A stretch of 64,000 nucleotides of DNA from contig NZ_JAFKCT010000004.1 in the NCBI RefSeq assembly GCF_017254915.1, positions 124,001 to 188,000 of the forward strand, written 5' to 3'. The stretch is from Algoriphagus oliviformis (GTDB lineage: Bacteria; Bacteroidota; Bacteroidia; Cytophagales; Cyclobacteriaceae). The translations under genes were made by a program, and so were the position numbers. The number at the start of each line of letters is the position of its first letter. Within the stretch, counting starts at the first letter, position 1. Below, piece by piece: positions 24,209 through 34,634 of the stretch. Below the pieces are notes generated by a model. It searched no databases and had not been told where the DNA came from. It saw only the letters and a program-made list of their open reading frames with translations.

Positions 24209-27200
24209 ATGCCCAAAAATCTACCCAAAATCCCACCTTCTGCAGCGGCTCCGTCCAGGAGACCCAACAAGAAGGCTTGGAGTCTCGCTTTTTTGCTGGG
24301 GCTTTGCTTTTCGGTCGCTGGCTTTGCCCAGCAGACAATCACTGGAACTGTCACCTCTTCGGATGATGGCCTCGGCATGCCCGGGGTGACCATCGTCGTC
24401 AAGGGTACCACCAACGGCACCACCACGGACGTGGACGGGAAGTATTCCCTCTCCGTGGCGGACGATCGCGCAGTCTTGGTTTTTTCTTTCATCGGGTTCA
24501 ACACAGTAGAGGAGACCGTCGGCGCTCGGTCCATCATCGACGTCCAACTCGGTGTCAACATCACCGACCTCGAGTCCGTGGTCGTGGTAGGATACGGTAC
24601 GCTGAAGAAATCCGACGTGACGGGTGCCATTGCCGGGGTTGACAGCAACATCATCACCGAGCGAGGCACTACCTCGGCCATCCAGTCCCTCCAGGGAACC
24701 GTAGCCGGGGTGCAGGTCCGAAACAGCACCGGGCGACTCGGCGACGGGTTTAGCATGACGATCCGAGGCAACAACTCCCTGTCCAACTCCAACCCGCTGT
24801 ATGTGGTGGACGGAGTGGTCACGAGCAACATCGACTTCCTCAACCCCAACGACATCGAAAAAATCGAAGTGCTGAAAGACGCTTCCTCGGCAGCGATCTA
24901 CGGTTCGCGGGCTGCGGGTGGCGTGGTGATCGTACAGACCAAGAGCGGCACGCGCATGCCAGAGTCCACCACCTTCTCCTTTGAGACCTTCTATGGGGTA
25001 AAAAACCCGGCCAGGCTTCCTGAGATGATGAGCCTAGAGCAGTGGAGAGACTACCACATGGCGGCCTATCTGGGCACCACCAACAATGGGGCAGGCATGA
25101 CTCCCCAGGCCTATGAAAATGTGGTGCTGGGCAACAACAACCCTGTCTTGAAAGAGCGCTTCGAAAACCTCCAAGGCTACGACTGGTATGATGGCATCCT
25201 CCAAAACGGCATGCAGACCAACAACCACCTCACGATCTCGCACAGAAACGGCCCCTCCTCCTACAACATCGGCCTGGGCTACCAAAAGGAAACCGGCAAC
25301 ATCGCAAATGAGTCGCTGGACAAGTACACCTTCAGTATGAACATCAACCAGCAGATCAATGGCAAATTCAGAACGGGGGCCAACATGTCCCTGTCCTTTG
25401 GCAACAACCAAAGGGGAAGTAGCATCGCGATGCAGGAAGCCTTCCGACTGAATCCCTTCTTGACCCCTTGGGCAATAGACGAAAACGGGGATGAACTGGT
25501 CGGCGAACTCTGGCCCCAGCCCGGAAAGCTCACCTATCCCAACGGGAAGTCCGCCGCGGACAAGACCAGTACCTACAACCCCTTCCTCGAAATCGCCAAC
25601 TCCAGCGATGAGACCCGGTCCCTCAGAGGCGTGGGAAATGCCTTTTTGCAATACGATCCCCTGGAATGGCTGAGCCTGAAATCCACCTTCTCTGTGGGTG
25701 TCAACAACAACCGCAGGGGGCAGTTTTACGGTGCCAAAACGAATACCGGCATCAGCAATGGCAACCTTCCTTCCTCCAGCGTGGCCTACTACGACAACAT
25801 GAACACCACTTGGGACAACCAGCTCAACATCACCAAATCGGTCAACGAGCACGCCTTCAACTTCCTGGCCCTGCAAAGTATCTTCGTCGATCGGGTGGAA
25901 TCAGCCAACCTCTCCTCCACCAAGCAGCCGTTTGAGACCGAGTTTTACAATGTCGGTTCCGGACCGCAAAGCACCTACAGCCTGGGCAATGCGTTCAGAA
26001 AAAGCCAGCTGGCGTCTTTCGCCCTGCGTCTGAACTATTCCTACCTGGATCGCTACCTGGTGACCGTCTCCAACCGTTGGGATGGCTCTTCCCTCCTTTC
26101 CGAAGGCAACAAATGGCAATCCTTCCCCTCCGTGGCACTGGGCTGGAGACTGAACAAAGAGGCTTTTTTGGCCAATTCCAACGTCCTCTCTGACCTGAAA
26201 CTCCGCTTTGGCTATGGCACCGTGGGCAACAACAACGTCTCCCCCTATACGACCCTCAGCGCGCTGACTACCCAGACCTACTACGACTTCAACGGCGCTA
26301 CGGCAAACGGCTGGGTACAAAGCTCCATCGCCAACAAAGCCCTGACTTGGGAAAAAACCACCGAGCTCAACTTCGGACTGGACTTCGGCTTTTTCACCAA
26401 CCGCATCACCGGTAGCATAGACATCTACGACCGACTGTCTGATCAGCTGCTCGTGACCCAGAAGCTGCCCCTGGAGATAGGATTCTCCAGCATCACCTCC
26501 AATGCCGCCTCCGTGAGAAACAAGGGCGTCGAGCTCTCCGTCAACACCGTAAACGTGGAGACCAGCCTCATTACCTGGAACACCACCCTTACTTTCACCA
26601 AAAACAACAACGCCATTGAGTCCCTCTATGGCCAGTCCGAGGTGGATGACGTGGGCAACAACTGGTTTATCGGCGAGTCGATCAACTCCCACTACAACTA
26701 CGTGTATGACGGTGTGTGGCAAAAAGGCGAGGATGCCGCTGCCTACAACCAAAAAGAAGGCCAGGCCAAGGCCAAAGACATCAACGGTGACGGCAAAATC
26801 GACCCCAACAACGACCGGGTGATCCTTGGATCGTCCAATCCCACCTGGTCTGGCGGCCTGATCTCCACCCTGAAAGTCGGCGACTTTGACATGAACTTCG
26901 CCCTGGCCACCCAGCAAGGAGTCTTGGTGAGCAGCGACTTCCACGCCAACTTCACCAACGTCAACGACCGGGGACGCCAAAAGGCAGCCATCAGCGGCTA
27001 CTATGTCCCCGAAAACAGCGTGGGCGTACCGGCACAGGTCTCCAACGAATACCCCCAGCCGAGAAACGAAGGCCAGTATTGGGGTACCGGCATGGCCTAC
27101 TACCGGGACGCCTCTTTTGTCAAAGTCAACAACATCTCCCTGGGTTACCAACTACCCCAGCGTCTCCTGCAGCGGGCCAATATCCAGAGCCTGAGACTGT

Positions 27201-27331
27201 ATGTGAACGTCCTCAATCCCTTCACCTTCACCGATTACGACGGATGGGATCCGGAGTGGGCTGAGGCCAGCCTAGGCATCGGCCGAGTCAGCACGATCAC
27301 GACCCAGTTTGGTTTGAACCTGAAGTTTTAA
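24209..27331 (+). CDS. SusC/RagA-family TonB-dependent outer-membrane transporter
   Basis: The 1040-aa protein imports large nutrients, usually glycans or peptides, across the outer membrane using TonB energy. It has a signal peptide ending near residue 41 (SVAGFAQQ), a carboxypeptidase regulatory-like domain (TGTVTSSDDGLGMPGVTIVVKG) at 44-120, a TonB-box-like segment (DLESVVVVGYGT), and the plug with NPNDIEKIEVLKDASSAAIYGSRAAGG. A long beta-barrel ends in the aromatic FGLNLKF. The SusD gene follows after 12 nt. Two LacI-like operators lie upstream. No glycoside hydrolase is adjacent, so the substrate is unknown. Confidence 0.96.
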   Translation: MPKNLPKIPPSAAAPSRRPNKKAWSLAFLLGLCFSVAGFAQQTITGTVTSSDDGLGMPGVTIVVKGTTNGTTTDVDGKYSLSVADDRAVLVFSFIGFNTVEETVGARSIIDVQLGVNITDLESVVVVGYGTLKKSDVTGAIAGVDSNIITERGTTSAIQSLQGTVAGVQVRNSTGRLGDGFSMTIRGNNSLSNSNPLYVVDGVVTSNIDFLNPNDIEKIEVLKDASSAAIYGSRAAGGVVIVQTKSGTRMPESTTFSFETFYGVKNPARLPEMMSLEQWRDYHMAAYLGTTNNGAGMTPQAYENVVLGNNNPVLKERFENLQGYDWYDGILQNGMQTNNHLTISHRNGPSSYNIGLGYQKETGNIANESLDKYTFSMNINQQINGKFRTGANMSLSFGNNQRGSSIAMQEAFRLNPFLTPWAIDENGDELVGELWPQPGKLTYPNGKSAADKTSTYNPFLEIANSSDETRSLRGVGNAFLQYDPLEWLSLKSTFSVGVNNNRRGQFYGAKTNTGISNGNLPSSSVAYYDNMNTTWDNQLNITKSVNEHAFNFLALQSIFVDRVESANLSSTKQPFETEFYNVGSGPQSTYSLGNAFRKSQLASFALRLNYSYLDRYLVTVSNRWDGSSLLSEGNKWQSFPSVALGWRLNKEAFLANSNVLSDLKLRFGYGTVGNNNVSPYTTLSALTTQTYYDFNGATANGWVQSSIANKALTWEKTTELNFGLDFGFFTNRITGSIDIYDRLSDQLLVTQKLPLEIGFSSITSNAASVRNKGVELSVNTVNVETSLITWNTTLTFTKNNNAIESLYGQSEVDDVGNNWFIGESINSHYNYVYDGVWQKGEDAAAYNQKEGQAKAKDINGDGKIDPNNDRVILGSSNPTWSGGLISTLKVGDFDMNFALATQQGVLVSSDFHANFTNVNDRGRQKAAISGYYVPENSVGVPAQVSNEYPQPRNEGQYWGTGMAYYRDASFVKVNNISLGYQLPQRLLQRANIQSLRLYVNVLNPFTFTDYDGWDPEWAEASLGIGRVSTITTQFGLNLKF

Positions 27332-27343
27332 TTAGAGAGAGAC

Positions 27344-28969
27344 ATGAAAAAGATAGCATCAATACTAGCGATAGCCCTTCTCCTATTCGGCTCCAGCTGT
27401 GCCGACTTTCTGGAAGAAGAAAACAAATCCAACGTCACCGCAGAGGAGTTTTACGCCACCAAGGAAGGCTACAGCGCCCTGGTCAACTCCAACTACGCCG
27501 CCCTCCGAAACATCTATGGCAACCAGCCTTGGATGTTTGAGGCGGGGACAGACCTCTACCAGGAGGGAAGGGGCCTTGAGCCCCAGGGATTGAGCAAATA
27601 CACCGAGCTGAACTCTGCGTCCAGCAACGTGAACTTCCTGTACGTCAATGGCTACAAATCCATCCAGCTGGCCAACTCGGCTATTTTCTACGCAGACAAG
27701 ACCGAGCAGGCAGCCGTCAACACGCAGTACCTGGGCGAGGTGAGGTTCCTCCGAGCCAATGCCTACTTCCTGCTGGTGCAGAGCTACGGTGGGGTTCCCT
27801 TGATCACAGAATTTATCCAGGAGCCCATCTTGGCTTTTGACAGAGCCACGGCGGAGGAAGTGTACGCCTTTATCATTTCCGAGCTCGAGGGAGCACTCAC
27901 ACAGGTATCCAGCGGCAGCTACAGCGGCCGGGTCAACAAGCGTGCGGTGGAAAATCTCTTGGCAAAAGTCCACCTGACCAGAGCCTACGAAGACTTCGCC
28001 GCCAGCGATGATTTTGCCAAAGCTGCCTCCTACGCTGACAAAGTCATAGGGGGACAGGGCCTGACCATCAGCTCCGAACAGCTCTGGAAGCCCGGCAACG
28101 ACATGAATGCGGAGGTGATTTTCTCCGTACAATACAGCGCAGGCTCCATCAGCGCCGACCCCTCCCGCATCGGCAACCAGCAACAAAACTTCTTTGGCCC
28201 CTATCTAGGCGGCTCTGAAGTCGCCGGCAATGCTCCCTACAAGACCTACAACCTATTGCCAACCCGCTTTGCGCTGGATCTCTTCGAAAAAGGCGACGAG
28301 AGGTGGTACTCCACCTTTATGACGGAGATGTTTACCCGCTACTACGACTACTATGACGTAGCAGACCACAAAAGCCTGACAGTACGGGACTTTTACGAGC
28401 CAAGATGGTTTACCGCCCAAGACAGCATCGCCTATGTGGCGGCGCACCCAGGCGTGGTGTACCACTCCTACGGCACCACCGATCCGGTGAGCGCGATCAC
28501 CACTGCCGACCGTGCGACTATGATCGTGAAGAAGTTTGACGATCCTAAATCGCTCTTTGCAGGGGGAACGAGCGGGACTAGCACCCGGGACTTCATCGTG
28601 CATCGACTGGCAGACACCTACCTCGTCGCTGCCGAGGCGTACCTCCAGCTGGGCAATGCCGCCCAAGGACTGGAAAGGCTCAACGCGGTCAGGGCACGTG
28701 CCAAGGTTGCCAATGCGACCCTGGCGGAATTTGACATAGACTACATCCTGGATGAGCGCGCAAGGGAACTCTTGGGCGAGTACCATCGCTGGTTTGACCT
28801 GAAGCGTACCGGAAAGCTGGTGGAGCGCGCCTCGGCGCACAACAGCTGGATCAGCCCGGAAAACTTTGTGGGCGCGGGCGGAAACCTGAAAATACTCAGA
28901 CCAATCCCGCAGGAAGCTTTGGACTTGAACCAAAACAAGAACTTCCCGCAAAATCCAGCATACGACTAA
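27344..28969 (+). CDS. SusD/RagB-family substrate-binding lipoprotein
   Basis: The 541-aa protein starts with a lipoprotein signal (ALLLFGSSCADF) whose Cys19 would be lipidated. SusD features follow: NKSNVTAEEFYATKEGYSALVNS, the TPR-like GEVRFLRANAYFLLVQSYGGVPL, and the C-terminal half with VRARAKVANAT, ILDERARELLGEYHRWFDLKRTGKL and LRPIPQEALDLNQN. It caps the SusC barrel and binds substrate at the cell surface. The gene follows SusC by 12 nt and is closed by a strong terminator, so this is a two-gene operon. Confidence 0.96.
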   Translation: MKKIASILAIALLLFGSSCADFLEEENKSNVTAEEFYATKEGYSALVNSNYAALRNIYGNQPWMFEAGTDLYQEGRGLEPQGLSKYTELNSASSNVNFLYVNGYKSIQLANSAIFYADKTEQAAVNTQYLGEVRFLRANAYFLLVQSYGGVPLITEFIQEPILAFDRATAEEVYAFIISELEGALTQVSSGSYSGRVNKRAVENLLAKVHLTRAYEDFAASDDFAKAASYADKVIGGQGLTISSEQLWKPGNDMNAEVIFSVQYSAGSISADPSRIGNQQQNFFGPYLGGSEVAGNAPYKTYNLLPTRFALDLFEKGDERWYSTFMTEMFTRYYDYYDVADHKSLTVRDFYEPRWFTAQDSIAYVAAHPGVVYHSYGTTDPVSAITTADRATMIVKKFDDPKSLFAGGTSGTSTRDFIVHRLADTYLVAAEAYLQLGNAAQGLERLNAVRARAKVANATLAEFDIDYILDERARELLGEYHRWFDLKRTGKLVERASAHNSWISPENFVGAGGNLKILRPIPQEALDLNQNKNFPQNPAYD

Positions 28970-29007
28970 TGAGTAAGTTTTTAAACAGTAAATTGGGTTA
29001 TTAATTG

Positions 29008-29042
29008 GAAAATCCGCACTCGCTTGGGTGCGGATTTTTTTT
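29008..29042 (+). terminator. Terminator of the SusC-SusD operon
   Basis: The stem AATCCGCAC at 29011-29019 pairs with its complement at 29028-29036 around an 8-nt loop and runs into a T-tract to 29042. It lies 38 nt after the SusD stop. Confidence 0.85.
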
Positions 29043-29202
29043 ACTTCCTCAGGCCCATCCTCGCACTCGGGACATTGGCCGACGGCCTTTCTTGTCTGGC
29101 AATTCCTGTCGGATTTCATCCCCCCTCTCCAAACTTCGCTCTCGTAATCGAATAAATTTTTACTTTGTGACAGGAATTTTCCGTTTTACACCTAATAAAG
29201 TG

Positions 29203-29682
29203 ATGTATATCAAATCAATCTGTTTATTTTTCACCTGCTTTTTCCTTGTGGCTTCTGGCCTTTTCTCCGAAAAAGGCGAGTTGCTTGAGATTTCAAAATT
29301 TGTAGACGGAGACACCTTTTGGGTCAGGCATTCCGACGGACGGGAGGAAAAAATCCGGCTGATAGGGATCGATACTCCGGAATCGAGAAATACGGGCAGA
29401 ACGAAGATCGAGCATTTTGGAAAGGAAGCAGCAGACTACGTCAAGTGCTTCCTCAGTGGCAAAAAAGTCCGGCTTGTAGCTGATGTCCAGCTCTACGACC
29501 GCTACAAAAGGACATTGGCATACGTCTACTTGGAGGATGGGACTTTTTTGAACGCCCACCTAGTCTCGGAAGGCTATGCGACCGTCGCGACATTCCCTCC
29601 CAACGTAAAGTATGCGGATCTTTTTCTGCAACTGGAAAGAGAAGCAAGAAGAAACAAAAAAGGACTATGGGCTAGTCATTAG
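29203..29682 (+). CDS. Exported thermonuclease (SNase family)
   Basis: The 159-aa protein has an N-terminal hydrophobic signal (SICLFFTCFFLVASGLF) and a staphylococcal-nuclease fold. VDGDTFWVR and the active-site RLIGIDTPES are present, and DRYKRTLAYVYLEDG carries the second catalytic Arg. These Ca-dependent enzymes cleave DNA and RNA outside the cytoplasm, for scavenging or DNA turnover. The frame is open further upstream, but the signal peptide sets the start at 29203. The next gene begins 23 nt later on the same strand. Confidence 0.9.
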   Translation: MYIKSICLFFTCFFLVASGLFSEKGELLEISKFVDGDTFWVRHSDGREEKIRLIGIDTPESRNTGRTKIEHFGKEAADYVKCFLSGKKVRLVADVQLYDRYKRTLAYVYLEDGTFLNAHLVSEGYATVATFPPNVKYADLFLQLEREARRNKKGLWASH

Positions 29683-29705
29683 TAACAGTACGAGAACACT
29701 TTTTT

Positions 29706-32700
29706 ATGGAGTATAGACACACGCGTTTGTTTTTTGCGGTTTTGGTCCTCTTGGGCCTGATGGTGGTTTCACTTTCCATGTTGGGGGCATCCTATCCCAG
29801 TCCCGGGGCGCTTTGGGGAAAGATGTTTCGCGTTGCCGAAGCCAGCTTCACCTTCACTCCAAACGGGCAATGTGCCAATACCCCCATCGTCTTCACCAAT
29901 ACCTCTACCGGCACCGATCTGACCTACCTATGGAACTTTGGTGACGGCCAAACCTCCACCGAAAAGAACCCTACCCACACCTTTACCTCAGCCACTGGCA
30001 ACGGAACGAGGAATTTCACGGTGAAGCTTTCGGTAACCGAAGGAACCAATCCCCCGGTCACTACCTCCCAGACAGTCACCGTAAAGGAAATCCCCTCCCT
30101 CAAAGTCAACAGCGACCAGGAGACCACTACCTTCGAAAACCTCCAATACTTCATCGTCTGCGAAAACCAGGGCTCTGAGTTCACCTTCTACAATGCCAAA
30201 GATCCAAACGAAAACAACCTCAACTACCAAATCGATTGGGGAGACGGCAGTCCAGCCTTTAGCGGAGCCAACTGGACCGAGCTGAAGCACACCTATGCCA
30301 TCGGGATCTACAACCTCACCTACACCGTGACTCCGGCAAACGGGTGTACGGTAAGCAGAAAATTCGGAGTCTTCATCGGCTCAAATCCCGCCGTAGGACT
30401 CGGCAACCCAGGCAATACCAACGTCTGTATCGGTGAGCAACTTACCTTCCCCATCACCGGCACCGCAAACAATCCTGCTGGCACAATCTATACGGTGACG
30501 TTTTCGGACGGCTCCACGCCCCAAGTCTTCACCCATCCCCCACCCCCTACCGTGTCCCACACGTTCAGCTTGGGGTCCTGCGGAAAAACCGCCGACGGAT
30601 TTCCCAATTCCTTTTCGGTCAAAATCGTCGCCCTCAACCCATGCTCTGCATCCCAGGCCTCGGTGGTTCCCATCTATGTGTCCGAACCTCCCATACCGAA
30701 AATCCAAGTCAAGTCGGAAACGGTATGCGTAGACGAGACGGTGCAAATCCAAAATGTCACGGACTTCAAGTCCGAGGTGAGCACCACCGGATCCTGCAAT
30801 GAAAACAAACGGTTCGTCTGGGAAATCTCCCCCGCCGCCGGCTGGACCGTCCCGGCAGCGGATCTGGGTACTCGTCCCAATCCCACTTCACCCAACTCCT
30901 GGAGCTCCGGCAAAGAAACACTCAGCCCGAAATTTACCACACCAGGAACCTACACCGTGAAACTCATCACCGGCAACCGCTGCGGGATCAAAGAGGAAAC
31001 AAAGACGATCGTGGTAATTCCCAGACCCGAGCCTTCCTTCACCTTGGCATCGTCAGAGGTATGCGGACCTGCGACGGTACAGGCCACCAACACATCCAAT
31101 ATCGTTGGGCTGGCAGGAGCCGGCACCTACTCCTGGTCGGTCACCTATTCCAAAGGCACTTGCGGCACAGTTTCCAGTTGGGACTATGCCGCGGGCTCGG
31201 ACAAGAACTCGGAAAGCCCCACTTTCCTTTTCAAAAACCCGGGAATCTACACGATTTCCCTTTCGATAGTGGCCAGCTGTGGCACCTTCAAAAAAGAGGA
31301 AAAAGTAACGGTCACGGCTCCACCTACCGTTTCCCTGGCAGCTATCCCACTTACCTGCGGTCCTACCACTTTCACACCAAAGGCGACCGTGACATCCTGT
31401 GGAAGTGGTGCCCCCACCTATCTATGGACCTTTGAAGGCGGTACGCCGGCCAGCTCCACTGCTTTGGATCCCGGGCCGGTTGCTTTTGACAGTCCTGGGC
31501 CTAAAAAGATCACGCTGGAAGTCACCTCGGCCTGCGGGGTGACCAAGGTCGAAAAAACATTTGCCGTCGCCAATCCTCCCAAAATCGACCTCGGCCCGGA
31601 TCAGGAAATCTGCAAAGGAGAAGAGCTAGAGCTCAAATCCGCCGTCACGGAGGGAAGCGGAAAATACAGCTACAAATGGACCAGCAATCCGGCTACCTCC
31701 ATCCCCGCCTCCACCTCGGATGCCATCAGGGTCAAGCCAGGTGCCAATACCACCTACTTGCTCACCGTCACCGATACAGAGACAAAATGCGTCTCTGTCG
31801 AGCAGATACAAGTCTCCGTGTTACCAGCACCTACCATCCAGTTTAGCCTTTCCGACTTGGAGATTTGCTCCGGGGAATCCATCCCGCCGATTACCATCAC
31901 TTCCTCTCCTGCGGGAGAGCCCATATCCTGGACGGCAGAGCCAAATGGCGTGACGGGCGTGGCCACTTCCGGCAACACGGAAATCCCTCAGCAAATCCTC
32001 GAAAACAAAACCGGGAAACCGATAGAAGTGGTCTATACGGCCATCATCGCCAGCCCCAGCCAAGGCAATTGTGCGGTCGTGCCCGCCGTCCTCAAAGTAC
32101 TCGTCCATCCCGAGCCCGCCTATACCGACCAAGTCCTTTCGATATGCAGCGGGGAGGAACTGGACTTCACACCACCGGCCAACCTCGCCGGGACCTCTTT
32201 TACCTGGACAGTAAGCGCCCCGAGCGGTATCAGCGGAGCTTCAAGCTCCTCCGCCCCGTCCATCAAATCACTGAAACAGCAACTGAAAAACGACACCAAT
32301 GCCGCTCTCGAGGTGATCTACACCCTCACCCCAAGCCTCGGTGCCTGCACGGGATCGGACTTTGCCCTGAAGGTCACGGTGCAGCCAGCTCCGTCCCTTG
32401 AGTTTTCTTCCCCAGACCAAAGTCTTTGTACGGGTTCGGATTCCAAAGCCATCACCATTAGCTCCGACGTCCCCGGAGCCACTTTTTCCTGGACTGCAAA
32501 CCCCAAAGGCCTGCTGGGCGTGGTGACTTCCGGAAACGGCCCGAGCATACCAAGCCAAAACCTGGTCAACCCGACCAGCCAGCCCATCACACTTGAATAC
32601 CAAGTCAACGTGCAGACCAACTCGGGAGGGACTTGCTCGGGAGTTCCGAAAACGTATCGGATCACCGTAAATCCATCCATCATCCTGTCCGATGAGGTGT

Positions 32701-34634
32701 CCGACCAAAACGGTTTCCAGATCAGCTGCTTTGGGGCAAATGACGGAAAGATCACCTTAAACCCCACCGGGGGCAGCGGTACCTTCTCCTATTCATGGAC
32801 GGGGCCAAACGGCTTCGCATCTTCGAGCAATGCCCTCAGTCAACTAGATCCGGGAAGCTACCAGGTCCTGGTGAAAGACGAGTTCGGCTGCGAGGTTTCC
32901 AAGTCTTTCGAGATTCGGGAGCCGCAAGCGCTCCGAGCCTCGTTGCTATCCACCACCCAGGTGCTCTGCGCTGGCGACGAATCCGGAGCCATCGAACTGA
33001 CCGTAGCCGGCGGAGTGGACTCCAGCCCCTATCTTTTCGAATGGAAAAGAAACGGCACTCTTTTCCCAAAAACTTCCCAAAACCTGGTGGACATTCCAGC
33101 CGGATCGTATGAGGTGACGGTGAAGGATGCCAACGGCTGCGTGGCAACTATCCAGGGAATCGAGATCACCGAACCGGCGGCCGCCATCGTGATCAACTAT
33201 ACCAAAACCGACATCAGCTGCTACGGCGCCAACGATGGCTCCCTCGACTTGGACGTGAGTGGCGGCCTGCCTCCCTATCAGATCAGCTGGGCCTTTGGAT
33301 CCGACCAGAGTGGTTTTGACAATCTGGGCCCAGGCGACTACACCCTGACTGTCTCCGACCAAAGCGGCTGTATCCGCTCTCAGACCATCACGATCAAAGA
33401 CGCGCCCCTCTTCAAAGTCGAGCCCAAAGTGGGCAACATTTCCTGCTACGGAGCTCGGGACGGCTTCATCGAGCTCAAGTTCCAAGGTGGAGTCGGTGCC
33501 ACGAGCATTCGATGGGATCATGGACAGCAGCTCGAAAACCTCTACAACCTGGAAGCTGGCCACTACGCCGTGACGATCAAAGACCAGACCGACTGCGAAA
33601 TCCGAAGTGAATTCAACATCGTCGAACCTGCCCTCCTCAAATCCGAGCCTAAAGTGACCGATGCCCTAGACTGCGACAACCCGCAGAGCGGTGAGATCCG
33701 TCTCGGAATCTCGGGCGGCACCCCACCGTACTCCGTCAGATGGAGCAATGGGCAAACCACTGAAAACCTACTCGCGATTACTTCTGGGCAATATGCCGCC
33801 ACCATCACCGATGCGTCTGGATGCACTATTGACCAGGTGTTTGAGGTGAAAAGGCCAGCCCAGCTCAGCATCACCGCCTTCCAAAGCAGCACGGCCGTAT
33901 GTGATCCGAGATCCGTCACCGAGGAAGTCCGCATAGCCATATCCGGCGGGGTCGCACCCTATAGCATCTCCTGGTCAGGAGGGACGATTTCCCCCGACCG
34001 CCGCACCATGACGACCCAAGACCCCGGCTACTACCAAGTGACGGTAGTGGATGGCAAGGGCTGCCTCAGCACCCAGTCATTCAACATCGACAATTCCGAA
34101 ACGATTGCGGAATCGGAGATCGAGTCGGCGGCCTTTGACCAATACAATTCTTTCTTGGTCAATTTTGAAGTCCAGTTTTGGAACCGGTCCTTCGGCAAAA
34201 TCCTCTCCTACCACTGGGACTTCGGGGACGGATCGGAGAGTTTCGAAGAAAACCCCAAACATACCTATACCGCCGAAGGGGAATACGAAATCGCCCTGAC
34301 TGTCACCGACATCTTTGGCTGTCCCGTCCAGACGAAAAAGAAAATCGAAGTTTTTGACTACTACTTGGTCGTGCCCAATGCCTTCACGCCAAATGGCGAC
34401 GGCATCAACGACTACTTCTTCCCGAAATTTGTAGGCATCGAATCCCTGGAGTTTTGGGTGCTCAACAAGTGGGGAGAAACAATATTCTACACCAAGGACA
34501 TGAACTCGGTAGGCTGGGATGGCAAACTCAACAAAGAAGTGTCTATGCCCGGAAACTACGTCTATAAGATTCGTTTCAAAACCCCCGACGGGAGAATGCA
34601 GACCGAGACCGACCTATTTTTGCTACTGAAATGA
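29706..34634 (+). CDS. Large PKD/SprB-repeat surface protein with a type B T9SS sorting domain
   Basis: The 1642-aa protein starts with a signal peptide (LFFAVLVLLGLMVVSLSMLG). Near the N-terminus is a PKD domain (TYLWNFGDGQTSTEKNPTHTF), followed by a series of Ig/PKD-like domains with paired cysteines to about residue 1000. Six SprB-type repeats follow (motifs ISCFGANDG, ISCYGANDG, ISCYGARDG and three degenerate ones), with a second PKD domain near 1510. The end has AFTPNGDGINDYF, LNKWGETIF and GWDGK, the type B (CHU_C) T9SS signal. SprB repeats are known from gliding adhesins of Flavobacterium. It overlaps the PorP/SprF gene by 4 nt, the usual partner for export of type B cargo. Confidence 0.93.
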   Translation: MEYRHTRLFFAVLVLLGLMVVSLSMLGASYPSPGALWGKMFRVAEASFTFTPNGQCANTPIVFTNTSTGTDLTYLWNFGDGQTSTEKNPTHTFTSATGNGTRNFTVKLSVTEGTNPPVTTSQTVTVKEIPSLKVNSDQETTTFENLQYFIVCENQGSEFTFYNAKDPNENNLNYQIDWGDGSPAFSGANWTELKHTYAIGIYNLTYTVTPANGCTVSRKFGVFIGSNPAVGLGNPGNTNVCIGEQLTFPITGTANNPAGTIYTVTFSDGSTPQVFTHPPPPTVSHTFSLGSCGKTADGFPNSFSVKIVALNPCSASQASVVPIYVSEPPIPKIQVKSETVCVDETVQIQNVTDFKSEVSTTGSCNENKRFVWEISPAAGWTVPAADLGTRPNPTSPNSWSSGKETLSPKFTTPGTYTVKLITGNRCGIKEETKTIVVIPRPEPSFTLASSEVCGPATVQATNTSNIVGLAGAGTYSWSVTYSKGTCGTVSSWDYAAGSDKNSESPTFLFKNPGIYTISLSIVASCGTFKKEEKVTVTAPPTVSLAAIPLTCGPTTFTPKATVTSCGSGAPTYLWTFEGGTPASSTALDPGPVAFDSPGPKKITLEVTSACGVTKVEKTFAVANPPKIDLGPDQEICKGEELELKSAVTEGSGKYSYKWTSNPATSIPASTSDAIRVKPGANTTYLLTVTDTETKCVSVEQIQVSVLPAPTIQFSLSDLEICSGESIPPITITSSPAGEPISWTAEPNGVTGVATSGNTEIPQQILENKTGKPIEVVYTAIIASPSQGNCAVVPAVLKVLVHPEPAYTDQVLSICSGEELDFTPPANLAGTSFTWTVSAPSGISGASSSSAPSIKSLKQQLKNDTNAALEVIYTLTPSLGACTGSDFALKVTVQPAPSLEFSSPDQSLCTGSDSKAITISSDVPGATFSWTANPKGLLGVVTSGNGPSIPSQNLVNPTSQPITLEYQVNVQTNSGGTCSGVPKTYRITVNPSIILSDEVSDQNGFQISCFGANDGKITLNPTGGSGTFSYSWTGPNGFASSSNALSQLDPGSYQVLVKDEFGCEVSKSFEIREPQALRASLLSTTQVLCAGDESGAIELTVAGGVDSSPYLFEWKRNGTLFPKTSQNLVDIPAGSYEVTVKDANGCVATIQGIEITEPAAAIVINYTKTDISCYGANDGSLDLDVSGGLPPYQISWAFGSDQSGFDNLGPGDYTLTVSDQSGCIRSQTITIKDAPLFKVEPKVGNISCYGARDGFIELKFQGGVGATSIRWDHGQQLENLYNLEAGHYAVTIKDQTDCEIRSEFNIVEPALLKSEPKVTDALDCDNPQSGEIRLGISGGTPPYSVRWSNGQTTENLLAITSGQYAATITDASGCTIDQVFEVKRPAQLSITAFQSSTAVCDPRSVTEEVRIAISGGVAPYSISWSGGTISPDRRTMTTQDPGYYQVTVVDGKGCLSTQSFNIDNSETIAESEIESAAFDQYNSFLVNFEVQFWNRSFGKILSYHWDFGDGSESFEENPKHTYTAEGEYEIALTVTDIFGCPVQTKKKIEVFDYYLVVPNAFTPNGDGINDYFFPKFVGIESLEFWVLNKWGETIFYTKDMNSVGWDGKLNKEVSMPGNYVYKIRFKTPDGRMQTETDLFLLLK

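Noticed and set aside
25034..28186. Minus-strand open frames of 280, 416 and 267 codons opposite SusC and SusD
   Set aside because: They mirror the codons of clear SusC/SusD genes, have odd Val/Gly-rich composition and no motif.
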